Shown: piece after piece, positions 43,028-51,066 of the stretch
Layout of the letters: the number at the start of each line of letters is the position of its first letter
Numbering within the stretch: the first letter of the stretch is position 1
Assembly (NCBI GenBank): GCA_947177525.1
Contig: CAMWUW010000005.1
Location: forward strand, 1-64,000
Direction of reading: 5' to 3'
Source of the DNA: an uncultured Bacteroidales bacterium
GTDB taxonomy: Bacteria; Bacteroidota; Bacteroidia; Bacteroidales; UBA932
DNA length: 64,000 bases
The notes under the pieces: generated by a model
Told to the model about the DNA's origin: nothing
Database searches by the model: none
What the model saw: the letters and a program-made list of their open reading frames with translations, nothing else
Program-made: the position numbers and the translations under genes

Positions 43028-43351
43028 ATGGGAAAACAGAAGACACCTACAAACACTCTTACCAGAAATCTTTGTGATCTGGCTTCACCTACTGGAAATA
43101 TCTATGAAACTGTGGTCATTCTTTCCAAAAGGGCAAACCAGATAGCCATTGCAGAAAAAAAGGAACTTACAAGAAAGCTTGAGGATTTCAAAAATGACCG
43201 TGACACAATGGAGGAAGTTTTTGAAAACAGGGAGCAGATAGAGATTTCAAAATATTACGAGAGGCAGCCTAAGCCAAGTCTTGTCGCTATTGAGGAATTC
43301 AAGGACGGCGAGGTGTTCTACAGGATGGCCAAGCAGGAAGATAACGACTGA
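43028..43351 (+). CDS. rpoZ: RNA polymerase omega-like (Rpb6-type) subunit
   Basis: A 107-residue protein. NIYETVVILSKRANQIAIAEKKELTRKLEDF corresponds to the conserved omega/Rpb6 helix that clamps the beta' C-terminus (xxARRAxQI in classical omega). The tail is the divergent Bacteroidota form, with EISKYYERQPKPSLVAIEEF. Position between bamD and recN matches the order I know from Bacteroidales genomes. ATG 43028 is used; the frame extends six codons upstream to a GTG. Confidence 0.75.
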   Translation: MGKQKTPTNTLTRNLCDLASPTGNIYETVVILSKRANQIAIAEKKELTRKLEDFKNDRDTMEEVFENREQIEISKYYERQPKPSLVAIEEFKDGEVFYRMAKQEDND

Positions 43352-43359
43352 CATCAGCC

Positions 43360-45033
43360 ATGCTCAACCGGCTCCATGTAAAGAATTATGTATTGATAGA
43401 CTCTTTGGAAATTGAATTTCCGAAGGGTCTGGTCATTATAACCGGTCAGACCGGAGCCGGAAAATCAATACTCCTCGGTGCCTTGTCTCTGGTACTTGGG
43501 GCAAAGGCTGATGCTTCGCACGTGTCTTCCGGTGCTGACAACTGTGTGGTTGAAGCTGAATTTGACACCTGCGATGCAGTTGTAAAGGAAATTCTTGAGG
43601 ATAATGAGGCGGAATGGGAAGGCGGTCATCTTATAATAAGGAGGGTTGTGAACCGTTCCGGACGCTCAAGGGCTTTTGTCAATGATTCACCTGTACCTGT
43701 TGCGGTTCTTCAGTCCTTGTCTTCGCGTCTTGTTGATGTTCACTCACAGCATCAGACGATGCTGTTGTCAGACCATGGGTTTCAGCTTGAAATCCTTGAT
43801 CATTTTGCCGGAACATCCGGATTGCGCGAGGAATGTGCTGCTGCGTGGAGGAAACTCGGAAAATATAGGGCAGAACTTGCCGAACTCGAAAAGCGCCTGG
43901 CTTCGCTCAAGAATGAGCATGAATATAATGAGGCGCAGTTCAGGCAGCTTGATGCAGCGGGGCTTAGGGCAGGGGAGCTTGCTGAGCTTGAAGAAGAACA
44001 GAAGCAGCTTGCCAATGCCGGTGAAATCAAATCGGGCTTATGCGCAGCAGAAGAAATTTTTACGGCCTCTTCATCAGATGGTGAGCATCAGTCAGTGGAT
44101 GCGGCACTTAAGGAGGCTGACAAACTGCTTGCGCGTGTCGGACGCTTTATTCCGGCTGCTGCTGAACTTGCAGAAAGAGTGGCATCCTGCCGCATGGAAT
44201 TGGATGACATCGCTTCCGAGGTCTCATCAATGAATGCATCCTTAGACTCTTCAGGAGACAGGCTGGAGCAGGTTGAGGAACGTATGTCTTTTTTGTACGG
44301 ACTTCTCCAGAAGCATTCATGCACCAATGAGGAAGAACTTGTTGCACTGCGTGACAGTCTGTCGGGACTATTGCTGGATACAACGCGTATTGAAGAAGAA
44401 CGGGATGAACTTTCTGCACTTGTGTCGGATTCTGAACAGACACTCTCTAAAATTGCAGACGAACTTTCCATGACAAGGCGCAAAGCCGCACAAGAGTTCG
44501 CTTCAGGTATCGCAGCTACGATAAGAAGCATGGAATTGCCTTATTCTGTCTTTGAAGTTGAGCTCTCGGATGCTCCGGTTTCTTCTTCAGGGCATGATGC
44601 CATATCATTCAGGTTCTCCTCTTCAGGCAAGAATCCTGTTGATGTTGCAAAATGTGCATCAGGAGGTGAAATGTCCCGTATTATGTTGGCATTGAAGGCT
44701 ATGATGGCGAGATTTGCTAATATGCCTACAATGATTTTTGATGAAATTGACACGGGAGTATCCGGAAGCGTTGCTGACAAGATGGGGTCTGTGATTTGTG
44801 ATATGGGGCAGAATATGCAGGTTTTTGCAATTACGCACCTTCCTCAGGTTGCTGCAAAGGGAACTGCGCATTATCTGGTGTCAAAAGAGATTGACCCGGA
44901 GACTTCTACAGCTGTGTCAACAATAAAAAAACTCTCTGATGACCAGAGAGTTCTTGAAGTTGCCCGCATGCTCAGCGGCTCTGTACTTACTGATGCTGCC
45001 ATAGCAAATGCCAAGGCGCTCCTCAAAGGCTGA
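43360..45033 (+). CDS. recN: DNA repair protein RecN
   Basis: A 557-residue SMC-like ATPase acting in double-strand-break repair. Walker A GQTGAGKS is near residue 30, a long coiled coil spans about 150-360, the ABC signature SGGEMSRIMLAL lies near 429, and Walker B MIFDEIDTGVSG near 456, with ITHLPQVAA as the switch. The gene begins eight bases after rpoZ and faces the LysM gene with nine bases between the stops. Nothing unusual. Confidence 0.95.
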   Translation: MLNRLHVKNYVLIDSLEIEFPKGLVIITGQTGAGKSILLGALSLVLGAKADASHVSSGADNCVVEAEFDTCDAVVKEILEDNEAEWEGGHLIIRRVVNRSGRSRAFVNDSPVPVAVLQSLSSRLVDVHSQHQTMLLSDHGFQLEILDHFAGTSGLREECAAAWRKLGKYRAELAELEKRLASLKNEHEYNEAQFRQLDAAGLRAGELAELEEEQKQLANAGEIKSGLCAAEEIFTASSSDGEHQSVDAALKEADKLLARVGRFIPAAAELAERVASCRMELDDIASEVSSMNASLDSSGDRLEQVEERMSFLYGLLQKHSCTNEEELVALRDSLSGLLLDTTRIEEERDELSALVSDSEQTLSKIADELSMTRRKAAQEFASGIAATIRSMELPYSVFEVELSDAPVSSSGHDAISFRFSSSGKNPVDVAKCASGGEMSRIMLALKAMMARFANMPTMIFDEIDTGVSGSVADKMGSVICDMGQNMQVFAITHLPQVAAKGTAHYLVSKEIDPETSTAVSTIKKLSDDQRVLEVARMLSGSVLTDAAIANAKALLKG

Positions 45034-45042
45034 TCAGCGCCG

Positions 45043-46743
45043 TCATTTCACCTTGACTACAGAGTAGTCCTTTCCATATACGATGCGCCTTATCCCCTCA
45101 TTGGTATAGCCTCCTTCAGGTATCTGCCTGTAGCTGAAAGTGCTTTGCAGCATTTCCTGTCTGGTATTCTCCAGCATAAGAGGCCAGCTTTCCCCATATT
45201 TTGAGCACATTTCAAAGAAGTATTTGGCGACATCATATCCCTGGAATGCGAATTGTGTAGGTTCTGTACGGAAAAGGGCTCTGTAGCGCAGCAGGAATTT
45301 TTTTACACGGCTGTCTTCATAGTCTATGAAATAGGCAAGGCTTGCATGAAGCGATGTGTTGTGGAAATTCTCAACTTCTATCGTCTCGAATGAGCGAATC
45401 TTGGCCGGCCCATAAAGCACCACGTCGTACTTGTCGTGCACAATAAGATTAAGGTTTCTTACAACATCATTGACAAATGCTTCGCTTTCAGAGGCAATCA
45501 CTATACGGTTCGTGCCGTTCTGGGTCATTATGTTTTCCAAAGGTGCCTGTACTGTTCTTCCGTCAAGAATACTGTAGGAGAACGGAATGTAAGAAACAGA
45601 CGAAGAGTCTATTGCCGCCTTCATCAGTTTTCCTGCATCATTCTGCCTGGCCTCTTTTTCTGAAATCACGATGACTTTGTCTCCTGACCGGAAGTCTTCT
45701 GTAATCCATGCAGCCATGTCTGAGTATTGGAGAAGCATGCCTGCCGGAGCCTGTACCATATTGGAGTACTTGGAAGCCAATGAGCCGGCTCTCGGGTCAA
45801 GAGGAGAAATTATATTGCCTGTCCCCTGGGACATTTCCAGAAGTTTTGCCAGATCTCCGCTTGATACAGGACCTATTGTAATGTCGCTTTGGCTAAGCGC
45901 AAAGCGGTTGGTTCCTAAATTTCCTGATGATATGTCCTGTACGTCAAGATCTATGTCAATGCCTTCTTCGGCCATGTCTTTGGCAGCCAGCAGCACACCG
46001 CTGTAAAAGTCCATGTTGCTGCGGCTTGCAGTGCTTCCGGTTGCCTTGAGAGGCAGCAGAACTGTTGCTTTGATATGTGACTTTGGAGTAAAGACACATA
46101 TCTCGCGGTAATTGTCCTCTGTCTCTTCAAATGCATTTTCGAGATCAACGCTCTCTTCATCCGTATAGGTGTCTCCGGGTGTCTCCTGCTTGCCTGCATA
46201 CTTGCCTTTCTCCGGAATAATTATGCGCTGTCTGTTTTTCAGCTTCTTTCCTGTCATTCCGTTGGCTGCCATGATCTCATCTGCCGGAACACCGTATTTC
46301 TGCGAAATTGACTCGATGTCCTCATACCATCTTACTACGTGTGTCAAAGAGGCAGGAGCTTCTTTTGTCACATCATCAGCCTTCCGTGCTTCCTTCCTGT
46401 CTTCAGTAATCCGTTCCTCCTCCCGTTGTACTGCAGCATGGCTTTCGCCTACGGCATCTTTTGAAGGAATGATTATAATTGAATTCTTTTTCAGACCGGT
46501 CTCGCGAAGCGTAGGATTGAATTTGTAGATGTCTTCTATGCTCACTTCATACGCCTTGCTTATTGAATATAAGGTCTGCCGCTCCTCCACGATATGCGAG
46601 TAGCATATCTTACCGTCAATCTTGACTTTCTCTTTGGATATCGTCACTGGTCCTGCCACATAATCCTGGGCATCTGCTCCTGTCCAGGCAAATGCGGCAA
46701 TTGCCGATGCAACCGCAATATTACGAATATATCTCAATGTCAT
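45043..46743 (-). CDS. Exported protein with two LysM motifs and a periplasmic-binding fold
   Basis: A 566-residue protein with signal peptide (RNIAVASAIAAFAWTGADAQ). Two LysM peptidoglycan-binding motifs can be read, about 53-94 (TLYSISKAYEVSIEDIYKFN) and 135-177 (SISQKYGVPADEIMAANG). From about 215 the sequence resembles type-1 periplasmic-binding proteins (LivJ/LpoA-like): VLLPLKATG, NMDFYSGVLLAAKDM, GPVSSGDLAKLLEM, DVVLYGP and FAFQGYDVAKYF. I know of this LysM plus binding-domain design in Bacteroidota; a role in cell-wall-linked sensing or regulation is inference. ATG 46743 is used; the upstream codon is TTG. Last gene of a minus-strand run with GT4 and OmpH. Confidence 0.8.
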   Translation of the reverse strand: MTLRYIRNIAVASAIAAFAWTGADAQDYVAGPVTISKEKVKIDGKICYSHIVEERQTLYSISKAYEVSIEDIYKFNPTLRETGLKKNSIIIIPSKDAVGESHAAVQREEERITEDRKEARKADDVTKEAPASLTHVVRWYEDIESISQKYGVPADEIMAANGMTGKKLKNRQRIIIPEKGKYAGKQETPGDTYTDEESVDLENAFEETEDNYREICVFTPKSHIKATVLLPLKATGSTASRSNMDFYSGVLLAAKDMAEEGIDIDLDVQDISSGNLGTNRFALSQSDITIGPVSSGDLAKLLEMSQGTGNIISPLDPRAGSLASKYSNMVQAPAGMLLQYSDMAAWITEDFRSGDKVIVISEKEARQNDAGKLMKAAIDSSSVSYIPFSYSILDGRTVQAPLENIMTQNGTNRIVIASESEAFVNDVVRNLNLIVHDKYDVVLYGPAKIRSFETIEVENFHNTSLHASLAYFIDYEDSRVKKFLLRYRALFRTEPTQFAFQGYDVAKYFFEMCSKYGESWPLMLENTRQEMLQSTFSYRQIPEGGYTNEGIRRIVYGKDYSVVKVK

Positions 46744-46755
46744 AATTCTCTCCAA

Positions 46756-47877
46756 TTATAATTGTTCAATGAAACCGGTCAATTCAGCGGCAAATGCCTC
46801 CCATGACAGACGCTTCTTCTCTTTTCTTATATTCATTATGCATGCCTGCCTGATTTCAGGATTTTGGAAGTATCTTTCAATTTCTTTCCTTACAGCTTCA
46901 GGCGTGCAGCTTTCTGCAACAATTCCTGTACCCCTGTCACCGATTGTTTCCTTAAGGCCTCCTACATCAGTGACAATCATCGGGACCTCGAAATGATAGG
47001 ATACGGAACTTATACCGCTTTGGGTGGCGCTTCTGTACGGGAGTACCGCCAAGTCAGCTGCAGAAAAATAATCAGTAACTTCAGAATCCTTAATGTACTT
47101 CAGATTCATGAATATTCGGCTCTTTCCCGGAAGCCTGTCGATTATTTCCTGATAAGTGGCAAATGAACCGTAAGGCTCTCCTGCGACAATGAGCTGATAG
47201 TCATCAGACAATTGCCCGAATGCCTCAAGAAGGATGTCAAGGCCTTTGTAGTGGCGTATAAGGCCGAAAAAGAGTATGTTTTTTTTGCCATGCTCCATCC
47301 CAAGCCTGTTCTCCGCTTCCTCTTTCGGAATTCTTGTGCCGAAATGTGAGTACAGTGGATGCTGTATTACCTTATATTTTGCGTCCGGTGCAAGTCTCAG
47401 CAGGTCATGCGCTACAGCTTCACACAGCGTGACATGTGCTGTGCTTCCTTTCAGGAAATATTTGGTCAGCGGAGTGTCAAAGAAACGCTGTTCATGAGGC
47501 ACGACATTGTCAAGTATGGATATTACCTTGCAGTGCCGTTTCATTCTGCGCGTAATGTATCCTAAGGAAGGCGCAAAATAGGACATCCAGTATCTGACAA
47601 TAAGTACGTCAGGATTCCAGTCGCGGATGTTCTTCAGTGTGGCATGATATGAAAAAGGATTGGCCGTATCCAGCAGGGAAACGCTCTCTACCGGTACGGC
47701 CTCATCATCCGCTGTCACAAATTGTGTCTTTCCCGGAAAGAGGAATTCAGGATATTGTCTTTTGAAGTTGAATGCCTTGACAATATGATGTTTACCCAGT
47801 TCTCCGTACAGACATGCGTTAAACTGGGAAATCCCTCCTCTGTAGGGGTAAAAACAGGACAGTATTGCTATTTTCAA
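46756..47877 (-). CDS. Glycosyltransferase, GT4-like, TTG start
   Basis: A 373-residue GT-B fold enzyme: KIAILSCFYPYRGGISQF donor-side loop, NILFFGLIRHYKGLDILLEAF and the donor-binding ADLAVLPYRSATQSGISSVSYHF ending in E..TDVGGLKETI. Sugar donor and acceptor unknown. The only plausible start is TTG 47877, directly after the TAA of the preceding ompH-like gene and in the same frame; translation by reinitiation is likely. Position between envelope genes suggests work on a surface polysaccharide or lipid-linked sugar. Confidence 0.9.
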   Translation of the reverse strand: MKIAILSCFYPYRGGISQFNACLYGELGKHHIVKAFNFKRQYPEFLFPGKTQFVTADDEAVPVESVSLLDTANPFSYHATLKNIRDWNPDVLIVRYWMSYFAPSLGYITRRMKRHCKVISILDNVVPHEQRFFDTPLTKYFLKGSTAHVTLCEAVAHDLLRLAPDAKYKVIQHPLYSHFGTRIPKEEAENRLGMEHGKKNILFFGLIRHYKGLDILLEAFGQLSDDYQLIVAGEPYGSFATYQEIIDRLPGKSRIFMNLKYIKDSEVTDYFSAADLAVLPYRSATQSGISSVSYHFEVPMIVTDVGGLKETIGDRGTGIVAESCTPEAVRKEIERYFQNPEIRQACIMNIRKEKKRLSWEAFAAELTGFIEQL

Positions 47878-48534
47878 TTATTTGCTCTTGTTGTTCTGGT
47901 TTTTGCTCTTGATATACTCATCATTGAGTCTTGCAAGTACATCTGCAGTTATGTCAAGTGACGGATCTGCAGCAAGTACCGGTGTGCCGAGTGTGATTAT
48001 CCCGTCATTAGGGTCATCTCCCTGGCTGATGAGAATCATTGAATACTGTTTCTCCTCGTTGTATTTCTTTATGAATGTAAGGATGGCGTCATTGATCTGA
48101 TTGTTCATCACCATCAGCTCCTCATTTATCTCGGCGTTTTTCTGGTTTGCATAGTTGTTTACATCAATTTCCTGCTGCTGGAGCTTCCTTCCTTTTTCTT
48201 CTGCAACAGACCTGGTGAGGAGTCCCTTCTGCATTTTCTCCTGAAAATCGTTGTACTCGGAAGTGAATTTCTTTTCTCTTCTTGAAATTTCGGCCTGGAT
48301 GTTCTGTACCTTTGTCTCAACGACAGCCCTCAGGTCATTGGCCATGTCATAGTCAGCCATAAGTACGGTCATGTCAATATAGACAATTGCGCCTTTTGCG
48401 GCAGACTGCTCCTGCACTGATGATGCCTCAGTGGCCTCAGGTGCTTTTTCACCGTTGCCTGCACAAGATGCAGCTCCGAAAACTACGACAGCGCCCAAAA
48501 GAAGTGCACTGAAGATGCTTGATGTGTGTTTCAT
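47878..48534 (-). CDS. OmpH/Skp-like periplasmic chaperone, lipoprotein
   Basis: The 218-residue protein has a lipoprotein signal (GAVVVFGAASC) and then AKGAIVYIDMTVLMADYDMA, the first strand of OmpH/Skp proteins. A long coiled coil follows (about 65-140, including EISRREKKFTSEYNDFQEKMQ), then YSMILISQGDD. Skp-like chaperones hold unfolded outer-membrane proteins. ATG 48534 is chosen for the signal. The C-terminus is Asn/Lys-rich. A second, non-lipidated member follows bamA at 53699. Confidence 0.88.
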   Translation of the reverse strand: MKHTSSIFSALLLGAVVVFGAASCAGNGEKAPEATEASSVQEQSAAKGAIVYIDMTVLMADYDMANDLRAVVETKVQNIQAEISRREKKFTSEYNDFQEKMQKGLLTRSVAEEKGRKLQQQEIDVNNYANQKNAEINEELMVMNNQINDAILTFIKKYNEEKQYSMILISQGDDPNDGIITLGTPVLAADPSLDITADVLARLNDEYIKSKNQNNKSK

Positions 48535-48631
48535 TTCTATAAGTTTAATTTGTTGTTTGTTCTTCAATGTCTGCCGCAGACAATGACGCAATGACGCCAT
48601 GCCTTGGAACCGAAGCATTATACAAAGATAG

Positions 48632-49351
48632 TCAAAAAATCTTAATCTCAGCCAGATATGACTGTATTGTTTTGTGGAGTCCCATGTACAGGGCGTCGCA
48701 TATTATGGCGTGCCCTATTGAAACTTCGGCAGTCCATGGGATATTCCTTATGAAAAAATTCAGGTTTTCAAGATTGAGGTCATGACCGGCATTGACGCCC
48801 AGTCCGCATTTCCTTGCTGCCTCAGCTGCTTCAACAAACGGTTTTACAGCCATATTCCTGTCTGACGGGTACATCTGTGCATACGGCCCTGTGTACAGCT
48901 CTATTCTGTCGCAGCCGCATATTGCCGCCCCCTCCGCCATGGCAGGATCCGCATCAATGAATATTGATGTCCTTATGCCGTGCCTTTTGAATTCCCCGCA
49001 GATTTCTGTAAGAAAGCTTCTGTTGCCTACGGTATCCCATCCTCCGTCTGATGTTATGGCGCTTTCTGCATCCGGGACAAGAGTCACCTGGTCCGGCACG
49101 GTCTCAAGCACGAGACTGACGAATGACTCTGTCGGATTGCCCTCTATGTTGAATTCAGTCGTGACGGATGGCCTTATTATGCGCACATCGTCATATCTGA
49201 TGTGCCTCTGGTCCGGCCTGGGATGCACGGTGATGCCTTCGGCTCCGAATCTTTCACAGTCGGACGCAGCTTTTGCAACATCGGGCATATTGCCTCCTCT
49301 TGCATTCCTGATGGTTGCTATTTTATTTATATTTACGCTCAGTCGTGTCAT
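48632..49351 (-). CDS. pdxJ: Pyridoxine 5'-phosphate synthase
   Basis: A 239-residue TIM-barrel enzyme closing the pyridoxine ring. TRLSVNINKIATIRNARGG at the N-terminus, FGAEGITVHPRPDQRHI, FNIEGNP, TLVPDAESAITSDGGWD and VNAGHDLNLENL are all family signatures. It is divergent from nadK. An exact minus-strand -7 element TATTTTTG lies at 49390 to 49383, 32 bases before the ATG. Confidence 0.96.
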   Translation of the reverse strand: MTRLSVNINKIATIRNARGGNMPDVAKAASDCERFGAEGITVHPRPDQRHIRYDDVRIIRPSVTTEFNIEGNPTESFVSLVLETVPDQVTLVPDAESAITSDGGWDTVGNRSFLTEICGEFKRHGIRTSIFIDADPAMAEGAAICGCDRIELYTGPYAQMYPSDRNMAVKPFVEAAEAARKCGLGVNAGHDLNLENLNFFIRNIPWTAEVSIGHAIICDALYMGLHKTIQSYLAEIKIF

Positions 49352-49423
49352 GTCTTAGTCTGCGTTATGTCATTTCCGGAGACAAAAATATATAATTAAC
49401 TTCAAATTTAAATAATAAAGTGC

Positions 49424-49431
49424 TAATTTTG
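49424..49431 (+). promoter_or_regulatory. -7 element of the nadK promoter
   Basis: TAATTTTG, an exact TAnnTTTG, 43 bases before the ATG. The -33 region is weak. Confidence 0.45.
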
Positions 49432-49474
49432 GCATCCGGTTTCCGCAACGGGGACTTTTATAACATAATCGGCG

Positions 49475-50290
49475 ATGAATATATCTGTATATATAGGTAA
49501 GAAATCTCTTAGGGACGACGTGAGGCTTGTACGGCTTCTTGACGCCCTTGTATCCGGAGGATGCCGCGTGGATGTGCTCGAAGAAGGGCAGGCCCCTGGC
49601 AAAGATACGGATATGCTTCTGAGTGTAGGCGGAGACGGGACATTCCTCTCGGCTTCCGCTCTTGTGGCCGGGAGAGGGATTCCTATAGCAGGAGTCAATC
49701 TCGGACGTCTTGGCTTCCTGTCTGAAAACAGGCCTGAAGATGTGGCCGGAGCGCTGCTCGGAGGTGAATATGTAATTGATGAGCGTAGTGTCCTTAAGGC
49801 TTCAGTCCGCTCCGGGAACGGTTCCGTACACTCTTGTCATGCAGTCAATGAATGCACTGTGCATAGAAGCGGGGCAGCCATGCTGGGGGTTGAAGTGGCA
49901 ATAGACGGAATCCAGCTTCCGACTTATTGGGCCGACGGACTGATTGTTTCCACAAGCTCCGGCTCTACGGCATATTCCCTCAGTGCCGGTGGACCTATAG
50001 TCCTCCCGACGTCAAGAGTGCTCATAATTACTCCGATAGCTCCTCATAATCTTAATGTCCGTCCTCTTGTTGTTCCGGATACTTCCCGGATAACTCTCCG
50101 CTTGCAGTCGCGGGACAGGAACGTTATCTTTACAGCGGATAACAGAACGGCTGAAATTGATGGGGATACAACTGTGGAGATTTGTGTGGCACAGTTTTCG
50201 CTTAAGCGTGTCCGTCTTAATAAATCCGATTTTATCAACGCCCTCACGGAAAAACTGTTTTGGGGTGAAGATGTGAGAAATATCAAGTGA
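49475..50290 (+). CDS. nadK: NAD kinase
   Basis: A 271-residue ATP-NAD kinase making NADP. The GGDGTFL motif (SVGGDGTFLSA near residue 52), the NLGRLGFLSE block and the glycine-rich WADGLIVSTSSGSTAYSLSAGGPIV segment are diagnostic. The N-terminal Rossmann strand (NISVYIGKK) starts right at the ATG. Nine bases upstream of uppS, so the two form an operon; bamA follows. Confidence 0.96.
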   Translation: MNISVYIGKKSLRDDVRLVRLLDALVSGGCRVDVLEEGQAPGKDTDMLLSVGGDGTFLSASALVAGRGIPIAGVNLGRLGFLSENRPEDVAGALLGGEYVIDERSVLKASVRSGNGSVHSCHAVNECTVHRSGAAMLGVEVAIDGIQLPTYWADGLIVSTSSGSTAYSLSAGGPIVLPTSRVLIITPIAPHNLNVRPLVVPDTSRITLRLQSRDRNVIFTADNRTAEIDGDTTVEICVAQFSLKRVRLNKSDFINALTEKLFWGEDVRNIK

Positions 50291-50299
50291 TAATATTTT

Positions 50300-51028
50300 A
50301 TGTCAACTGAAACTATAGCCAAAGTGCCCGTCCATGTGTCGATGATAATGGACGGAAATGGCCGTTGGGCCAAGGAGAGAGGCAAGGAAAGGGTCTATGG
50401 CCATTTCGAGGGAGTGGAAAGTGTCCGCGCTTGTGTGGAGGCGGCAATTGAAACTGGGGTCCGTTATCTTTCAATATATGCTTTCTCAGAGGAAAACTGG
50501 AACCGTCCGCAGGAAGAGGTTGATGCCCTCATGGGGCTGATGGTCAAGGCAATGGCGGCAGAGATGGATTCTCTTGACAAAAACGGTGTGCGTTTTATGG
50601 TGATAGGGAACAGGGAAAGACTTGCCCCGGAGCTTAATGCTGTCATTGATTCCTGCATGGAGAGGACGTCCGGCAACAGCACTCTTACTTTGGCTGTTCT
50701 TCTCAGCTACAGCGGGCGATGGGATGTTCTGCAGGCAGCGAAAAAAATGGCGGCAATGATTATTGAGAACCCGGAAAAGGCTGATGAGGTGATGAATATG
50801 GGGCAGGAGGATTTCAGTATGCTCCTGTCTACATCCGGCATTCCTGACCCGGATCTTATAGTCCGGACGTCCGGTGAATGCCGCCTGAGCAACTATCTGT
50901 TGTGGCAGGGGGCCTATTCTGAACTTCTGTTCGTTGATACTCTTTGGCCGGATTTCAGAAAAGAAGAATTCAGGATGGCCGTTGAATCGTATGCAAAACG
51001 TGACAGACGTTATGGAAAAGTCAAATAA
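50300..51028 (+). CDS. uppS: Undecaprenyl diphosphate synthase (cis-prenyltransferase)
   Basis: A 242-residue enzyme that extends farnesyl diphosphate to the C55 lipid carrier of cell-wall synthesis. VSMIMDGNGRWA with the catalytic Asp, YLSIYAFSEENW, and the C-terminal DLIVRTSGECRLSNYLLWQGAYSEL are all conserved. Length normal. Its end is 38 bases from bamA, which has its own -7 element in between. Confidence 0.96.
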   Translation: MSTETIAKVPVHVSMIMDGNGRWAKERGKERVYGHFEGVESVRACVEAAIETGVRYLSIYAFSEENWNRPQEEVDALMGLMVKAMAAEMDSLDKNGVRFMVIGNRERLAPELNAVIDSCMERTSGNSTLTLAVLLSYSGRWDVLQAAKKMAAMIIENPEKADEVMNMGQEDFSMLLSTSGIPDPDLIVRTSGECRLSNYLLWQGAYSELLFVDTLWPDFRKEEFRMAVESYAKRDRRYGKVK

Positions 51029-51033
51029 ATGCC

Positions 51034-51041
51034 TATATTTG
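51034..51041 (+). promoter_or_regulatory. -7 element of the bamA promoter
   Basis: TATATTTG, exact, immediately after the uppS stop and 26 bases before the bamA ATG; no good -33 element. Confidence 0.4.
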
Positions 51042-51066
51042 CAGTTTTGAATTTAATGGTATAGAG

